A stretch of 64,000 bases of DNA, taken from the NCBI GenBank assembly GCA_001314625.1, contig LJSH01000001.1, forward strand, positions 186,001 through 250,000, given 5' to 3'. The notes under the pieces are model-generated. The model was given only the letters and a program-made list of their open reading frames with translations, searched no databases and had not been told where the DNA came from. The DNA comes from Oceanicaulis sp. HLUCCA04 (GTDB lineage Bacteria; Pseudomonadota; Alphaproteobacteria; Caulobacterales; Maricaulaceae). Of the stretch, positions 30,969 to 39,721 are shown one piece after another. A program made the position numbers and the translations under genes. Every line of letters begins with the position of its first letter. The first letter of the stretch is position 1.

Positions 30969-32458
30969 GCGCAGATCTTCTTGTCATCCTTCCGGTAATC
31001 CTGCCGCTGACCATGGCGGGCCTGTGCGCGGTATTCTGGCTGCGTCCGGAATGGCAGCGCTGGGTCACGGCCGTCGGCATGGCGCTTCTGGCCGCCGCGA
31101 GTATCGCGCTCCTGCTGGCTGTGCGCGCTGAGGGCGTCGTGGCGTCCCAGCCGGGTAACTGGGCTGCGCCTTTTGGCATCACGATTGTTGCCGACACGCT
31201 GTCGGCGCTTGGCGTGGCAGCCGCGAGCCTCGTGGCATTGGCCGTTTCGGTCTTTGCGTTTCGCGGCACCGACGAAAACGCCCTGCATGGTGGCTTTTTC
31301 CCGCTATTCTGCGGCCTGATGGTGGGGGTGAACGGCTCGTTCCTGACCGGCGATATTTTCAATCTCTATGTCTGGTTCGAGGTGCTGCTGGTGTGTGCCA
31401 TCGGCCTTCTGGTCGTACATCGCGGCGGCGTCAATCTGGACGCTGCCGTAAAGTACGCGGCGCTCAACCTGTTCGGAACGACACTGTTTCTGACCGCGGT
31501 GGCCTTCCTGTACGGCGCAACCGGAACGCTCAACTTTGCCGATCTGGCGCAGATCGTGCCCGCGATGGAAGCTTCTCCCGGCCTCACCTTTGCGCTGGTG
31601 CTCTTCCTTCTGGCCCTGGGTATCAAGGCGGCGGCGTTCCCGCTCTTCTTCTGGCTGCCAATCGCCTATCACACGACCCCGCCAGTTGTTTCGGCCCTGT
31701 TTGGCGCCCTGCTGACCAAGGTTGGCATCTATGCGGCCATTCGCATCTTCATGCTTCTGTTTGAAGGCACGACGGGGATGGTTGCAGAAATCGTCGTCTG
31801 GGTTGCCGCAATCACCATGCTGTCGGGCGCGCTGGCGGCGCTGATCCAGACCGATCTGCGCCGGATGCTGGCCTTTCTGATCGTCTCAGGGATGGGCTAT
31901 CTGTTGATGGGGCTGGCACTGTCAACGCCCGGGAGCCTGGGTGCGGCCAGCTTCTATCTTGTTCACGATATCATCGTAAAAGGTGCCATCTTCCTGCTGG
32001 CCGGTGTCATCATCTACGCTGCCGGTTCGTCTGACCTGAAAAAGATTGGCGGGCTGATCCGCACCCATCCGGTGCTGGCCGTCATCTTTCTGGGCGCGGG
32101 ATTGTCGCTGGCGGGCCTGCCGCCATTCTCCGGCTTCTGGGCAAAGGTCTTCGTTGCCGGCGCGGCGTTTGACGGTGCCCGGCCCGTCCTGGGCGGTATT
32201 GCGCTGGGCACCGGGCTGATCAGTCTGCTGTGCGTGGTCAAAATCTGGACTGAGGCTTTCTGGAAAGCGGCACCTGAGACCATGCGCGGGCAGGCGCGGA
32301 TTCCGCGTGTGATGATGGTGCCGGCAACAGCGCTGGTGCTGGTCAGCCTGGCCATCGGCATTTATGCGGAACCGCTGCTGGTGCTTGCGCAGGCGGCGGG
32401 CAATGGCTTGGCCGACCCGGCTGCCTATATCGACGCCGTCATGGGGGCAGGGCAATGA
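30965..32458 (+). CDS. mrpD: Na+/H+ antiporter subunit D (MrpD)
   Basis: This 497-residue NuoM/NuoN-like subunit has the proton-path segments DIFNLYVWFEVLLVCAIGLL, ALGIKAAAFPLFFWLPIAYH and TPPVVSALFGALLTKVGIYA. The key Glu lies in the first and Lys residues in the other two. Around 14 hydrophobic segments are apparent. The start overlaps mrpC and the stop overlaps mrpE by 4 nt. Confidence 0.94.
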   Translation: MSADLLVILPVILPLTMAGLCAVFWLRPEWQRWVTAVGMALLAAASIALLLAVRAEGVVASQPGNWAAPFGITIVADTLSALGVAAASLVALAVSVFAFRGTDENALHGGFFPLFCGLMVGVNGSFLTGDIFNLYVWFEVLLVCAIGLLVVHRGGVNLDAAVKYAALNLFGTTLFLTAVAFLYGATGTLNFADLAQIVPAMEASPGLTFALVLFLLALGIKAAAFPLFFWLPIAYHTTPPVVSALFGALLTKVGIYAAIRIFMLLFEGTTGMVAEIVVWVAAITMLSGALAALIQTDLRRMLAFLIVSGMGYLLMGLALSTPGSLGAASFYLVHDIIVKGAIFLLAGVIIYAAGSSDLKKIGGLIRTHPVLAVIFLGAGLSLAGLPPFSGFWAKVFVAGAAFDGARPVLGGIALGTGLISLLCVVKIWTEAFWKAAPETMRGQARIPRVMMVPATALVLVSLAIGIYAEPLLVLAQAAGNGLADPAAYIDAVMGAGQ

Positions 32459-32799
32459 ACCCGCTACGTCTGATCTCCAAGCTGGGTATCTGGACGCATC
32501 TCGGCGTGATTTTCATGATCGAGCTGTTCAAATCGTCTTTTGCGGTGGCGTGGGCGGTGATGAACCCGGCGCTGAAGCTGAACCCTGCCATCCTTGTGGT
32601 GCCGCTGGATCTTAAATCCGATATCCATATCGCGACGCTGGCCAATCTGGTCTCGCTGACGCCTGGCACCACCTCGCTGCACGTGTCACAGGACCGCAAG
32701 ATGCTCTACGTCCATGCGCTTGACGGGACCAATCCCGATGCGGTGATAAGCGGCATCAAGACGACGTTCGAAAGCATCTTGCTGAAGTCGGAGGCGTAA
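32455..32799 (+). CDS. mrpE: Na+/H+ antiporter subunit E (MrpE), short form
   Basis: This 114-residue subunit has the family core FKSSFAVAWAVMNPALKLNP, IHIATLANLVSLTPGTTSLH and KMLYVHALDG. The usual family length is about 160 residues; here the N-terminal membrane hairpin of about 45 residues is missing and only one helix-like segment precedes the core. The ATG overlaps the mrpD stop, so a longer start is not available without entering mrpD. Whether the short form assembles normally is unknown. Confidence 0.85.
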   Translation: MNPLRLISKLGIWTHLGVIFMIELFKSSFAVAWAVMNPALKLNPAILVVPLDLKSDIHIATLANLVSLTPGTTSLHVSQDRKMLYVHALDGTNPDAVISGIKTTFESILLKSEA

Positions 32800-32804
32800 C
32801 GGCC

Positions 32805-33077
32805 ATGGTTGCTGATCTTCTGGCAAACTACCTTCTGGTCGGCCTCGTGCTCGGTCTCCTGCTGACCGGGGTCAGGCTGGTTATCGGACCGGGTGTGGCC
32901 GACCGCTTTGTCGCGCTGGACATGATGACGGTGCTGGCAATCGCGATTGCAGCGCTGACAACACTTGTCACGGGCCGGCGCGAATTTCTCGATATCGGGC
33001 TTGGTCTTGCGGTGACGGGCTTTGTTGCGACAGCAGCGCTGGCGGTATTTCTGGAACGCAAGGAGACCGACCAATGA
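32805..33077 (+). CDS. mrpF: Na+/H+ antiporter subunit F (MrpF)
   Basis: This 90-residue three-helix subunit shows the family block GPGVADRFVALDMMTVLAIA and a following LDIGLGLAVTGFVATAALAV. The DRFVALDMM motif includes the conserved acidic and basic residues in the first cytoplasmic loop. It starts 5 bases after mrpE and overlaps mrpG by ATGA. Confidence 0.93.
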   Translation: MVADLLANYLLVGLVLGLLLTGVRLVIGPGVADRFVALDMMTVLAIAIAALTTLVTGRREFLDIGLGLAVTGFVATAALAVFLERKETDQ

Positions 33078-33517
33078 TCCGCGAGATTATCGGCGCTGTG
33101 CTCATGCTGGGCGGGATGTTCTTTCTTCTCGTCGCGGCCATCGGCGTGTTCCGTCTGCCCGATCCCTTCCTTCGCATGCACGCCTCCACCAAGGCCGGGA
33201 CACTGGGCGCGGGCCTGCTCGTTGCCGGTGTGGCGGTTACCTACACACAGGAAAATCTGGGCCTGACCGCCTTCATCATCATTTTCTTCCTGTTCGCGAC
33301 ACTGCCCGTGGCGGGGCATTTGCTCGGCCGGGCCATGTATGTGTCGGGCGCGCACTTCGTGATGAAAGAGGGCAGTGATGGCCTCAAGGGCGTGCTGCCG
33401 CGGGCCGAAGCGTCTCTGGAATCGCGTCTCGCCGGACGTAGCGCTGATCCTGCGCTGCCCGATCCGGCAAAGGCCAAGGGCAGGGCGCAGGCCACCAAAG
33501 ACACAGACGCCAAATAG
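33074..33517 (+). CDS. mrpG: Na+/H+ antiporter subunit G (MrpG)
   Basis: This 147-residue three-helix subunit contains AAIGVFRLPDPFLRMHASTKAGTLG (residues ~24-48), the diagnostic MnhG block. Helices GLLVAGVAVTY and FIIIFFLFATLPVAGHLLG follow. A ~45-residue charged C-terminal tail rich in Lys, Ala and Asp extends past the usual family end. It is the last gene of the operon and is followed directly by a strong terminator. Confidence 0.92.
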   Translation: MIREIIGAVLMLGGMFFLLVAAIGVFRLPDPFLRMHASTKAGTLGAGLLVAGVAVTYTQENLGLTAFIIIFFLFATLPVAGHLLGRAMYVSGAHFVMKEGSDGLKGVLPRAEASLESRLAGRSADPALPDPAKAKGRAQATKDTDAK

Positions 33518-33519
33518 AA

Positions 33520-33551
33520 AAAGGGCGGCCCAACCGAGCCGCCCTTTTTTT
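33520..33551 (+). terminator. Terminator of the mrp operon
   Basis: A 10-bp stem (AAAGGGCGGC with GCCGCCCTTT) with an 8-nt loop is followed by a T-run. It starts three bases after the mrpG stop. Confidence 0.9.
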
Positions 33552-33688
33552 GGGTCCGCAACACATCCGCGTTGCGATGTTGCGCGAAAAGTCGTGGGCG
33601 GCCTTTGGCCTTGCAGGCCGCAGAGCGGCCTGAAAAGCGCGATCCTCGATCAACTCGAAGACAGGCCGGGCACCACTCAAAAGCGCTC

Positions 33689-34429
33689 CTAGTTGGACGG
33701 ACGCCAGACGCCGTCAGCCCCCTGGCAAACCCATTCATAGCGGCCTGTAATCTCTACCTGGCGGCAGTTCTGGCTTACCTGCTGGGACGGGTAGGAAGGC
33801 TGGGTGCCCTGCGGCTGGTAGGCGTAAGGGTCATAGCCCGGACCGCCAGCCAGCTGGCTGTTGTCCTGATAGCCATAATCACTGTCGCTGTAATAAGGGT
33901 CCTGGGCCTGCTGGCTGTAGCCTTGCTGGCTATAGCCCTGATTGGCATATCCTTGCTGGCTGTAGCCGTATTGCTGCTGGTAGCCCACTTGAGGGCGGGG
34001 GCCGCCGGGCAGATGGTCACACCGGCTGCCGACGCTGCCCATGGCTCCGCCTGCCAGCGCGCCAAGGCCGGCACCGGCGATGACGGCACCGTCATTGTCA
34101 CGGCTCTGATAGGGCTGGCTATAGCCCCGGCCGCGATGGCCGCGATATCCGCCATAACCGCGCTGGTGGCGATTATTGCCCCAGCCGCGGCGGTTATGGT
34201 GCTGGCTGCTATAGTGATCGTTACGCCGGGAGGCTTCGCTGGAATCGTGCAGCTGTGCGCCGATGACCGCGCCCAGAAGCCCGCCGATCACCGCGCCCGT
34301 AACCTGCTGGTTGCGTTGCTGGGAAATGCATTCCTGATAGGTCTGCTGGGCCTGCGCGGCAGGCGCAAGTGCCAGAGGGGCGGCCAGCGCTGCGGCGGCA
34401 AAAGCCGTGCTTTTGAGAAGATGTTTCAT
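33689..34429 (-). CDS. Secreted glycine-zipper repeat protein
   Basis: This 246-residue exported protein has the signal peptide MKHLLKSTAFAAAALAAPLA ending AQA-Q. Two glycine-zipper segments follow: QVTGAVIGGLLGAVIGAQLH and GAVIAGAGLGALAGGAMGS. Between and after them are Gly/Tyr/Gln/Ser-rich repeats, including several YSQQGY units at about residues 140-190. The C-terminal ~30 residues (CRQVEITGRYEWVCQG, then VWRPSN) contain two cysteines that could form a disulphide. ATG 34429 has AAGGAG upstream. It shares the glycine-zipper layout with the next gene but not its sequence. Probably an outer-membrane-associated or envelope-stress protein; function unknown. Confidence 0.75.
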   Translation of the reverse strand: MKHLLKSTAFAAAALAAPLALAPAAQAQQTYQECISQQRNQQVTGAVIGGLLGAVIGAQLHDSSEASRRNDHYSSQHHNRRGWGNNRHQRGYGGYRGHRGRGYSQPYQSRDNDGAVIAGAGLGALAGGAMGSVGSRCDHLPGGPRPQVGYQQQYGYSQQGYANQGYSQQGYSQQAQDPYYSDSDYGYQDNSQLAGGPGYDPYAYQPQGTQPSYPSQQVSQNCRQVEITGRYEWVCQGADGVWRPSN

Positions 34430-34504
34430 TGCAAGGGGCTCCTTTTGTGCCTGATCCCTGAAGTCCACAGGCACCCTGCCAGATTGCCGATGAGCGTAAC
34501 ATGA

Positions 34505-34540
34505 ACGAAAACCGCCCGCCGGGAATGCCGGAGGGCGGTT
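34505..34540 (-). terminator. Terminator of the Arg/Gln/Gly-rich protein gene
   Basis: The 8-bp stem AACCGCCC/GGGCGGTT (34510-34517/34533-34540) holds a smaller inner CCGG/CCGG stem. It is followed on the minus strand by TTTTCGTT. It lies just downstream of the gene ending at 34567 and upstream of the next gene's start at 34429. Confidence 0.75.
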
Positions 34541-34566
34541 CACGCGTCGTCCCTGTAAAGTCCGGT

Positions 34567-35931
34567 CTACTGGGTCGGAGCGACCCGCCAGTAGCCATAC
34601 TGGTCCTGGCACATGCGCACCTGGTCGTAGGCCACTTCACCATTGGGCAGGAAGATCTCCGCATCGCCCCAGCGGCAACGCTGATTGTTCCAGCTGTGGA
34701 AGTCGCGGGCATGGACCACGCCGCGCACGCCCGAATGCGGGTTGTGCCAGTAATATGGATTGCCGGTGTTGAAGGCGTAATGCGTGGCGTAGTGATACTG
34801 GCCACGGTCACAATCGCTGAGCGCTGCGCCCAGCCCGCCGCCGATCAGCCCGCCCGCCAGCAGCGCGCCGGCATCGCCGTCCGAAACGGCTGCGCCCAGC
34901 AGGGCACCCACCAGCGCGCCGGCAGCGACATTGCCGCCATTCGTCCGGCAGACGCCATCGGTATAGTAGAAGTTCGAGCGCGCGTAGTTGGAGTGATAGC
35001 GCGGATTATAGGTCCATCCCGAATAGTTGACATGGTGGTGGACGATCCGCACCGGGGGCGTCCAGCGCACATTCCGGCGGCCATAGCGGTTCACATAGTA
35101 ATGGTTGTGATAGACCGCAGGTGCGCGCACCGCGTTCGAGCGTGAATAGCGCACATTATAGTGCTGGTGACGGTAGCTCGGGCGCGCGTGATGCTGCGGC
35201 CGGTGCTGCCATTGTCCCCGCTGGGGATGACCCTGCGGACGATTTTGCCACTGGCCCGGCGGACGCCCTTGCGGGCCGTGCTGTGCTTGCGGGCGCTGAG
35301 GACGGCCCTGGAAGCCCTGCGGACGATCAGGACGCCCCTGGAAGCCCGGCTGGCGTTGGGGCCGGTTCTGCCATTCACGCCCGGCAGGACGGCCCGGCGG
35401 GCGCCCTTGTGGCGCCTGGCCTCTTTGTACCTGCTCGCGGCGCTGCTGGAACTGGGCGCGGCGGTCGGCATCGCCGCGGCCCTGCCATCGCTGGCCGGGC
35501 TGCTGTTGAGTCTGTTGGGCCTGCCTGCGCTGCTGCCATTGCTCGCGCCGGGCTGTATCGGCGCCTCTGCGGGTGTCCTGCTGCTGTGCGACGGGGCGCT
35601 GACGTGGCGCGATGTCCGATTGTGCCGCGCGACGGTCAAAAACGGGACGGCCTTGCGGGCGCTGCTGCGGCGCACCTTGCTGGACCTGGCCCCGGCCTCG
35701 CCAGCCGCCTTCACGTCCGCCACCGCGCGGGCCGCGCATCTCTGGACCACCACGGCGGCCCTCGCGGCCCTCGCGGCCGCCCCTGCGGCCATCGCGCTCT
35801 TGCGCGTCGGTTGCGGCGTCGAGAACGTCAGCAGCATCGGCTGTCGGTATGAATGCCAGTTCGCCCGGCGCTGCGAACGCGGTCATCAATGCAATCGCGG
35901 CTGCAGACAGGGTCAGTTTTCCGGTCGCCAT
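34567..35931 (-). CDS. Secreted low-complexity Arg/Gln/Gly-rich protein with glycine zipper
   Basis: This 454-residue protein carries the signal peptide TGKLTLSAAAIALMTAFAAP. Residues ~45-270 are extremely low in complexity (RDGRRGGREGREGRRGG, then many QGRP, QNRPQ and QRQ repeats). About 90 His/Tyr/Asn-rich residues follow, then a double glycine zipper (GALVGALLGAAVSDGDAG and GALLAGGLIGGGLGAALS). A His/Tyr-rich C-terminal region contains HNPHSGVRGVVHARDFHSW and ends MCQDQYGYWRVAPTQ. ATG 35931 follows a strong AAGGAGGA site. A strongly cationic exported polymer-like domain might bind anionic surface polymers, RNA or DNA; this is conjecture. The His/Tyr-rich end also contains cysteines. Confidence 0.72.
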   Translation of the reverse strand: MATGKLTLSAAAIALMTAFAAPGELAFIPTADAADVLDAATDAQERDGRRGGREGREGRRGGPEMRGPRGGGREGGWRGRGQVQQGAPQQRPQGRPVFDRRAAQSDIAPRQRPVAQQQDTRRGADTARREQWQQRRQAQQTQQQPGQRWQGRGDADRRAQFQQRREQVQRGQAPQGRPPGRPAGREWQNRPQRQPGFQGRPDRPQGFQGRPQRPQAQHGPQGRPPGQWQNRPQGHPQRGQWQHRPQHHARPSYRHQHYNVRYSRSNAVRAPAVYHNHYYVNRYGRRNVRWTPPVRIVHHHVNYSGWTYNPRYHSNYARSNFYYTDGVCRTNGGNVAAGALVGALLGAAVSDGDAGALLAGGLIGGGLGAALSDCDRGQYHYATHYAFNTGNPYYWHNPHSGVRGVVHARDFHSWNNQRCRWGDAEIFLPNGEVAYDQVRMCQDQYGYWRVAPTQ

Positions 35932-35970
35932 GGGCTTCCTCCTTGGTTTCAAGAGGCCACAATCGGGCAA

Positions 35971-35985
35971 TTAACCAGACCGTAA
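35971..35985. promoter_or_regulatory. CtrA-box-like sequence upstream of the Arg/Gln/Gly-rich protein gene
   Basis: TTAA-N7-GTAA (35971-35974 and 35982-35985), reading TTAC-N7-TTAA on the minus strand, matches the alphaproteobacterial CtrA consensus TTAA-N7-TTAA with one mismatch. It lies about 40 bases before the start at 35931 and in the gap to the divergent gene at 36093. Such a short motif can occur by chance. Confidence 0.35.
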
Positions 35986-36092
35986 CAATGTCTATCTGAG
36001 CCGGACATGAACGGTGCCTTCACCTTGCCGGGATGGCCCTTTATCCGCATGGCGCTTGACGTTAAGGCCCGCCAGAGTGCAAACGCAGCGCC

Positions 36093-37403
36093 ATGAAGCG
36101 CCGTTCCCGTTCATCTTCACCGCCACGTACCGTTGCTGAGCGGGCGCTGCGCGTCACCGCGCGGGCCGTCGGCGCACGCGGCGATTCTGTCTGTGCCGAT
36201 CCGAAATCGGGCACAGCGGTGTTTGTGCCCGGCCTCCTGCCCGGAGAGACCGCCGATATCGTGGCGCGGGCGGAGCGCGGGAGGATACGCGAACGCCTGA
36301 CCACATCGGCAGAACGTGTCGAACCTTTCTGTTCCGTCGCACAAAAATGCGGTGGCTGCTCTCTCCAGCACTGGCAGAGCGATGCCTACCGGGCGTGGAA
36401 ACGCGATCTGGTGGTCGAGGCGCTGGAGCGCGAGGGGCTTGTCGCCGAGGTGCGTCCGCTCATAGATGCAGGCGGGGAAGGCCGGCGCAGAGTTGCCCTT
36501 CATGCCCGCAGAATGGGCACCCGGCTTCTGCTGGGCTTCACCGAACGCGCAGGCCAGACAATCGCCGATACTGATGATTGCCCGGTGGCCGAGGCCCGGA
36601 TACGAAAATCCTTCCCGGCACTGCGCGAACTGGCAATGGCGGTGCTGTCGTCAAAGTTTGATACCGCGATCATTGCGGTCACGGCCACCGGGCCGGGTCT
36701 CGACGTTCATGTCGCCCGCAAAGGGCCGGTGACGCTTGATGACCGGCTGACGGGCGGGGAGTTGCTGGCCCGCGAAGGCTGGGCGCGCCTGACCATCGGG
36801 TCTGAACTGATTGCAGAAGGCACGCCGCCGGTTGTGCGTTTCGGCACCGCGAAGGTCGCCCCGCCACCGGGCGGTTTCCTGCAAGCCACCGATGCGGGCG
36901 AGGCGGCGCTGGCGGCCATTGTCATGGACGCGCTCAAAATGGCTCTGAAAGCCGCACCCAAGGAGGCACGGGGTGTGATCGACCTTTATGCCGGTTCGGG
37001 CGCGTTCGCCTTGCGCATGGCGTCTCTGGCACCGGTAAGGGCGGTGGAAGGCGAGGCAGCCCCTCTGGCGGCGCTGGACCATGCTGCGCGTCACACGCCC
37101 GGCCTGAAGCCTGTAAGTGTTTTGCAGCGCGATCTCGCCCTGGAACCGCTTTCCATTCGCGAGCTGACCGGCGCGGCGATGGCGGTCGTCGATCCGCCCC
37201 GCGCCGGCGCGAAGGAGCAGATGGAATTGCTGGCCGGGTCGGGCATTCCGGTGATTGTCTCGATCAGCTGCAATCCGTCCACCTTCGCACGTGATGCGGC
37301 GATTTTGCTGCGTACAGGCTATGCCATGGGACCTGTCACGCCGATCGACCAGTTCGTCCACACGGCCCATGTCGAATGCGCGGCGGTGTTCACGAAAGGG
37401 TAG
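36093..37403 (+). CDS. Class I SAM-dependent RNA (uracil-5) methyltransferase
   Basis: This 436-residue RumA/TrmA-type enzyme has a basic N-terminus and a small RNA-binding region (RAVGARGDSVCADPK). The iron-sulphur cysteines are in EPFCSVAQKCGGCSLQHW, with a further Cys in DDCPVA. The SAM-binding block is GVIDLYAGSGAFALRMA, the catalytic Cys lies in VSISCNPSTFARDA, and VVDPPRAGAKEQ is the other active-site block. Members methylate uracil in 23S rRNA or tRNA; which position cannot be set. ATG 36093 is preceded by 160 bases shared with a divergent gene. Confidence 0.85.
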   Translation: MKRRSRSSSPPRTVAERALRVTARAVGARGDSVCADPKSGTAVFVPGLLPGETADIVARAERGRIRERLTTSAERVEPFCSVAQKCGGCSLQHWQSDAYRAWKRDLVVEALEREGLVAEVRPLIDAGGEGRRRVALHARRMGTRLLLGFTERAGQTIADTDDCPVAEARIRKSFPALRELAMAVLSSKFDTAIIAVTATGPGLDVHVARKGPVTLDDRLTGGELLAREGWARLTIGSELIAEGTPPVVRFGTAKVAPPPGGFLQATDAGEAALAAIVMDALKMALKAAPKEARGVIDLYAGSGAFALRMASLAPVRAVEGEAAPLAALDHAARHTPGLKPVSVLQRDLALEPLSIRELTGAAMAVVDPPRAGAKEQMELLAGSGIPVIVSISCNPSTFARDAAILLRTGYAMGPVTPIDQFVHTAHVECAAVFTKG

Positions 37404-37422
37404 GGGCTCTATCTATCTCGTC

Positions 37423-37500
37423 ACCCCCACGCAGGTGGGGGTCCAGGGCCATGCCAGCGGACTGAACGTGACGATCTCTGGGTTCCCGCGTGCGCGGGAA
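37423..37500. repeat. Paired intergenic palindromes before serS
   Basis: Two hairpins: 37423-37442 (ACCCCCAC, loop GCAG, GTGGGGGT) and 37483-37500 (TTCCCGCG, TG, CGCGGGAA). GATCTCTGG precedes the second hairpin and TGACGAG follows, the same layout as at 26346-26424. These are two copies of an extragenic palindromic element. Confidence 0.75.
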
Positions 37501-37621
37501 TGACGAGGTTCTGTGACCTGCCCCGGTCAAGCCCATGCTCCTGCTCACCGTCAAACCCCTGTGGACGTGTGCGGCGGGCCCGGCTATCACGCGGGCCCTA
37601 ACTCATTGCAGGCCCGATCCC

Positions 37622-38899
37622 ATGCACGACATACGCTTTATCCGCGAGAACCCTGATGTTTTCGACGCCGCCATGAAAAAGCGCGGGGGCGGGCCGGAAG
37701 CATCACGCCTGCTTGATCTGGACAGCCAGCGCCGCGAAGCCACCGCGCGCCTGCAAGAGCTGGAGACCGAGCGGAACGCCAAGTCCAAACTGATCGGTCA
37801 GGCGAAAGCCAAGGGCGATGACGCGCTGTTCAACCAGCTGCGCGCCGAGGTCGACGCGCTCAAAGGCGAGATGGACAAGGCTGACGCCGCCCAGAAAGCT
37901 GCTGACGAGGCGCTGCGCACCGAACTCGCCTCGCTGCCTAACATGCCGTTCGAGGACGTGCCCGAAGGCGCGGACGAGAACGATAATGAGGAAGTGCGAG
38001 GCTGGGGCGAACCCAAAGAGTTCACTTTCGACCCGAAAGACCATGTCGCCATCGGCGAGGGGCTGAATGGTCTCGATTTCGAGGCTGCCGCCGCCATGTC
38101 AGGCGCGCGCTTTGCGGTGCTCAAAGGCCAGCTTGCCCGTCTGGAGCGCGCGCTTGCCGCCTTCATGCTGGACATGCACACGCTCGAGCATGGCTATAGC
38201 GAGACCAGCGTACCGCTGCTGGTGCGCGACGAGGCGCTGTTTGGCACCGGGCAATTACCGAAATTCACTGAAGACCAGTTCCGCACGACCGATGATCGCT
38301 GGCTGATCCCCACTGCCGAAGTGCCGCTGACCAATCTGGTACGCGACGCCATCCATGCTGATAGCGCGCTGCCGATGCGCATGACCGCGCATACGCCGTG
38401 CTTTCGCTCCGAGGCGGGCGCAGCGGGGCGCGATACGCGCGGCCTGATGCGCATGCACCAGTTCTACAAGGTGGAGCTGGTCTCCATCGTGAAGCCGGAA
38501 GAGAGCGAAGATGAGCTGGAGCGGATGACGGGCTGCGCCGAAGCGGTCCTGCGCGCTCTGGAGCTGCCCTACCGGGTGATGCTGCTGTGCGCAGGCGATA
38601 TGGGCTTTGGCGCACGCAAAACCTACGATCTGGAGGTCTGGCTACCCAGTCAGCAGACCTATCGCGAGATTTCGTCCTGCTCGAACTGCGGGGACTTCCA
38701 GGCCCGGCGGATGGAGGCCCGCTTCAGGCGCGAGGGCGAGAAGAAGCCGGAATATCTCCACACGCTCAACGGCTCGGGTGTAGCCGTCGGCCGCGCCATG
38801 CTGGCGGTCCTTGAAAATCACCAGAATGAGGATGGCTCGGTCACGATTCCCGCTGCCTTGCGTCCCTATATGGGCGGGATTGAGGTGCTGACACCGTGA
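37622..38899 (+). CDS. serS: Serine--tRNA ligase
   Basis: This 425-residue class II seryl-tRNA synthetase charges tRNA-Ser. The N-terminal tRNA-binding coiled coil runs over about residues 30-110 ([20 protein letters not shown]). Motif 2 is [30 protein letters not shown], given here as residues ~256-285, and motif 3 includes [20 protein letters not shown]. The ORF is open upstream to 37535, but ATG 37622 starts the conserved [14 protein letters not shown]. The surE start overlaps its stop as GTGA. Confidence 0.95.
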   Translation: MHDIRFIRENPDVFDAAMKKRGGGPEASRLLDLDSQRREATARLQELETERNAKSKLIGQAKAKGDDALFNQLRAEVDALKGEMDKADAAQKAADEALRTELASLPNMPFEDVPEGADENDNEEVRGWGEPKEFTFDPKDHVAIGEGLNGLDFEAAAAMSGARFAVLKGQLARLERALAAFMLDMHTLEHGYSETSVPLLVRDEALFGTGQLPKFTEDQFRTTDDRWLIPTAEVPLTNLVRDAIHADSALPMRMTAHTPCFRSEAGAAGRDTRGLMRMHQFYKVELVSIVKPEESEDELERMTGCAEAVLRALELPYRVMLLCAGDMGFGARKTYDLEVWLPSQQTYREISSCSNCGDFQARRMEARFRREGEKKPEYLHTLNGSGVAVGRAMLAVLENHQNEDGSVTIPAALRPYMGGIEVLTP

Positions 38900-39711
38900 G
38901 CGAGTTTTTTACCGGGAAGAACCCGCGCATATTGATCACCAATGATGATGGTATCCGCGCGCCGGGCCTGAAGGTCCTGCGCCAGATCGCGCAATCGGTG
39001 TCCGACGATGTCTGGGTGGTGGCGCCTGCCGAGGAGCAGTCCGGTATGAGCCGGGCCCTGTCGCTGAACTCGCCCTTGCGCGCGCGCCGTGTCGCCGACA
39101 AGCGCTATGCGGTCACCGGCACGCCGGCTGACTGCGTGCTGATGGCGATCAATGACATTGTCGAAGGCAAGGAGCCCGATCTGGTGCTGTCAGGCGTCAA
39201 TCGCGGCCAGAACATCGCCGAGGACGTTACCGTTTCGGGCACTGTGGCGGGAGCCATGCAAGGCCGTCAGATGGGCATTCCGTCGATTGCGTTCTCGCAA
39301 GCTTACGGAATTTCCGGGCGCGACGCGATCAAATGGCAGACGGCCAGCGCGTTCGGCCCGATTATCCTGAAAAAGCTGCTGGAGGAGCGCTGGTCGGAAA
39401 ATGTCGTGATGAACGTCAATTTTCCCGATAGCGAGCCCGAAGATGTCTCCGAGATCGAAGTGACGGTGCAGGGCATGCGCGACCAGCACAATATCAGGAC
39501 GGTGCGCCGCGAGGATCTGCGCGGCCAGGCCTATTACTGGATCGGCTTCGAGGGCCGTCCCTCGACCCCTGCGGTCGGCACCGATCTGCGCGCCATCTAT
39601 GAGGGCCGTATCTCGATCACTCCGCTGCATCTGGACCTGACCCACCATGCCACACGCGACCGGCTGGCCGATCATCTGGGCGGGCCGGTAGCGCCGCCCG
39701 ATCAGGGCTGA
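38896..39711 (+). CDS. surE: 5'-nucleotidase SurE
   Basis: This 271-residue stationary-phase survival protein removes phosphate from nucleoside monophosphates. The metal motif [17 protein letters not shown] is at the N-terminus; [17 protein letters not shown] and [13 protein letters not shown] follow. [20 protein letters not shown] provides the remaining ligand. The GTG start at 38896 overlaps the serS stop (GTGA). The pcm gene begins 11 bases after its end, the same order as in many Proteobacteria. Confidence 0.95.
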   Translation: MSEFFTGKNPRILITNDDGIRAPGLKVLRQIAQSVSDDVWVVAPAEEQSGMSRALSLNSPLRARRVADKRYAVTGTPADCVLMAINDIVEGKEPDLVLSGVNRGQNIAEDVTVSGTVAGAMQGRQMGIPSIAFSQAYGISGRDAIKWQTASAFGPIILKKLLEERWSENVVMNVNFPDSEPEDVSEIEVTVQGMRDQHNIRTVRREDLRGQAYYWIGFEGRPSTPAVGTDLRAIYEGRISITPLHLDLTHHATRDRLADHLGGPVAPPDQG

Positions 39712-39721
39712 GGCATCCAGC

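Noticed and set aside
33572-34504. A plus-strand ORF of 310 codons
   Set aside because: It is antisense to the secreted glycine-zipper gene, which has a clean signal peptide, ribosome-binding site and terminator on its own strand.
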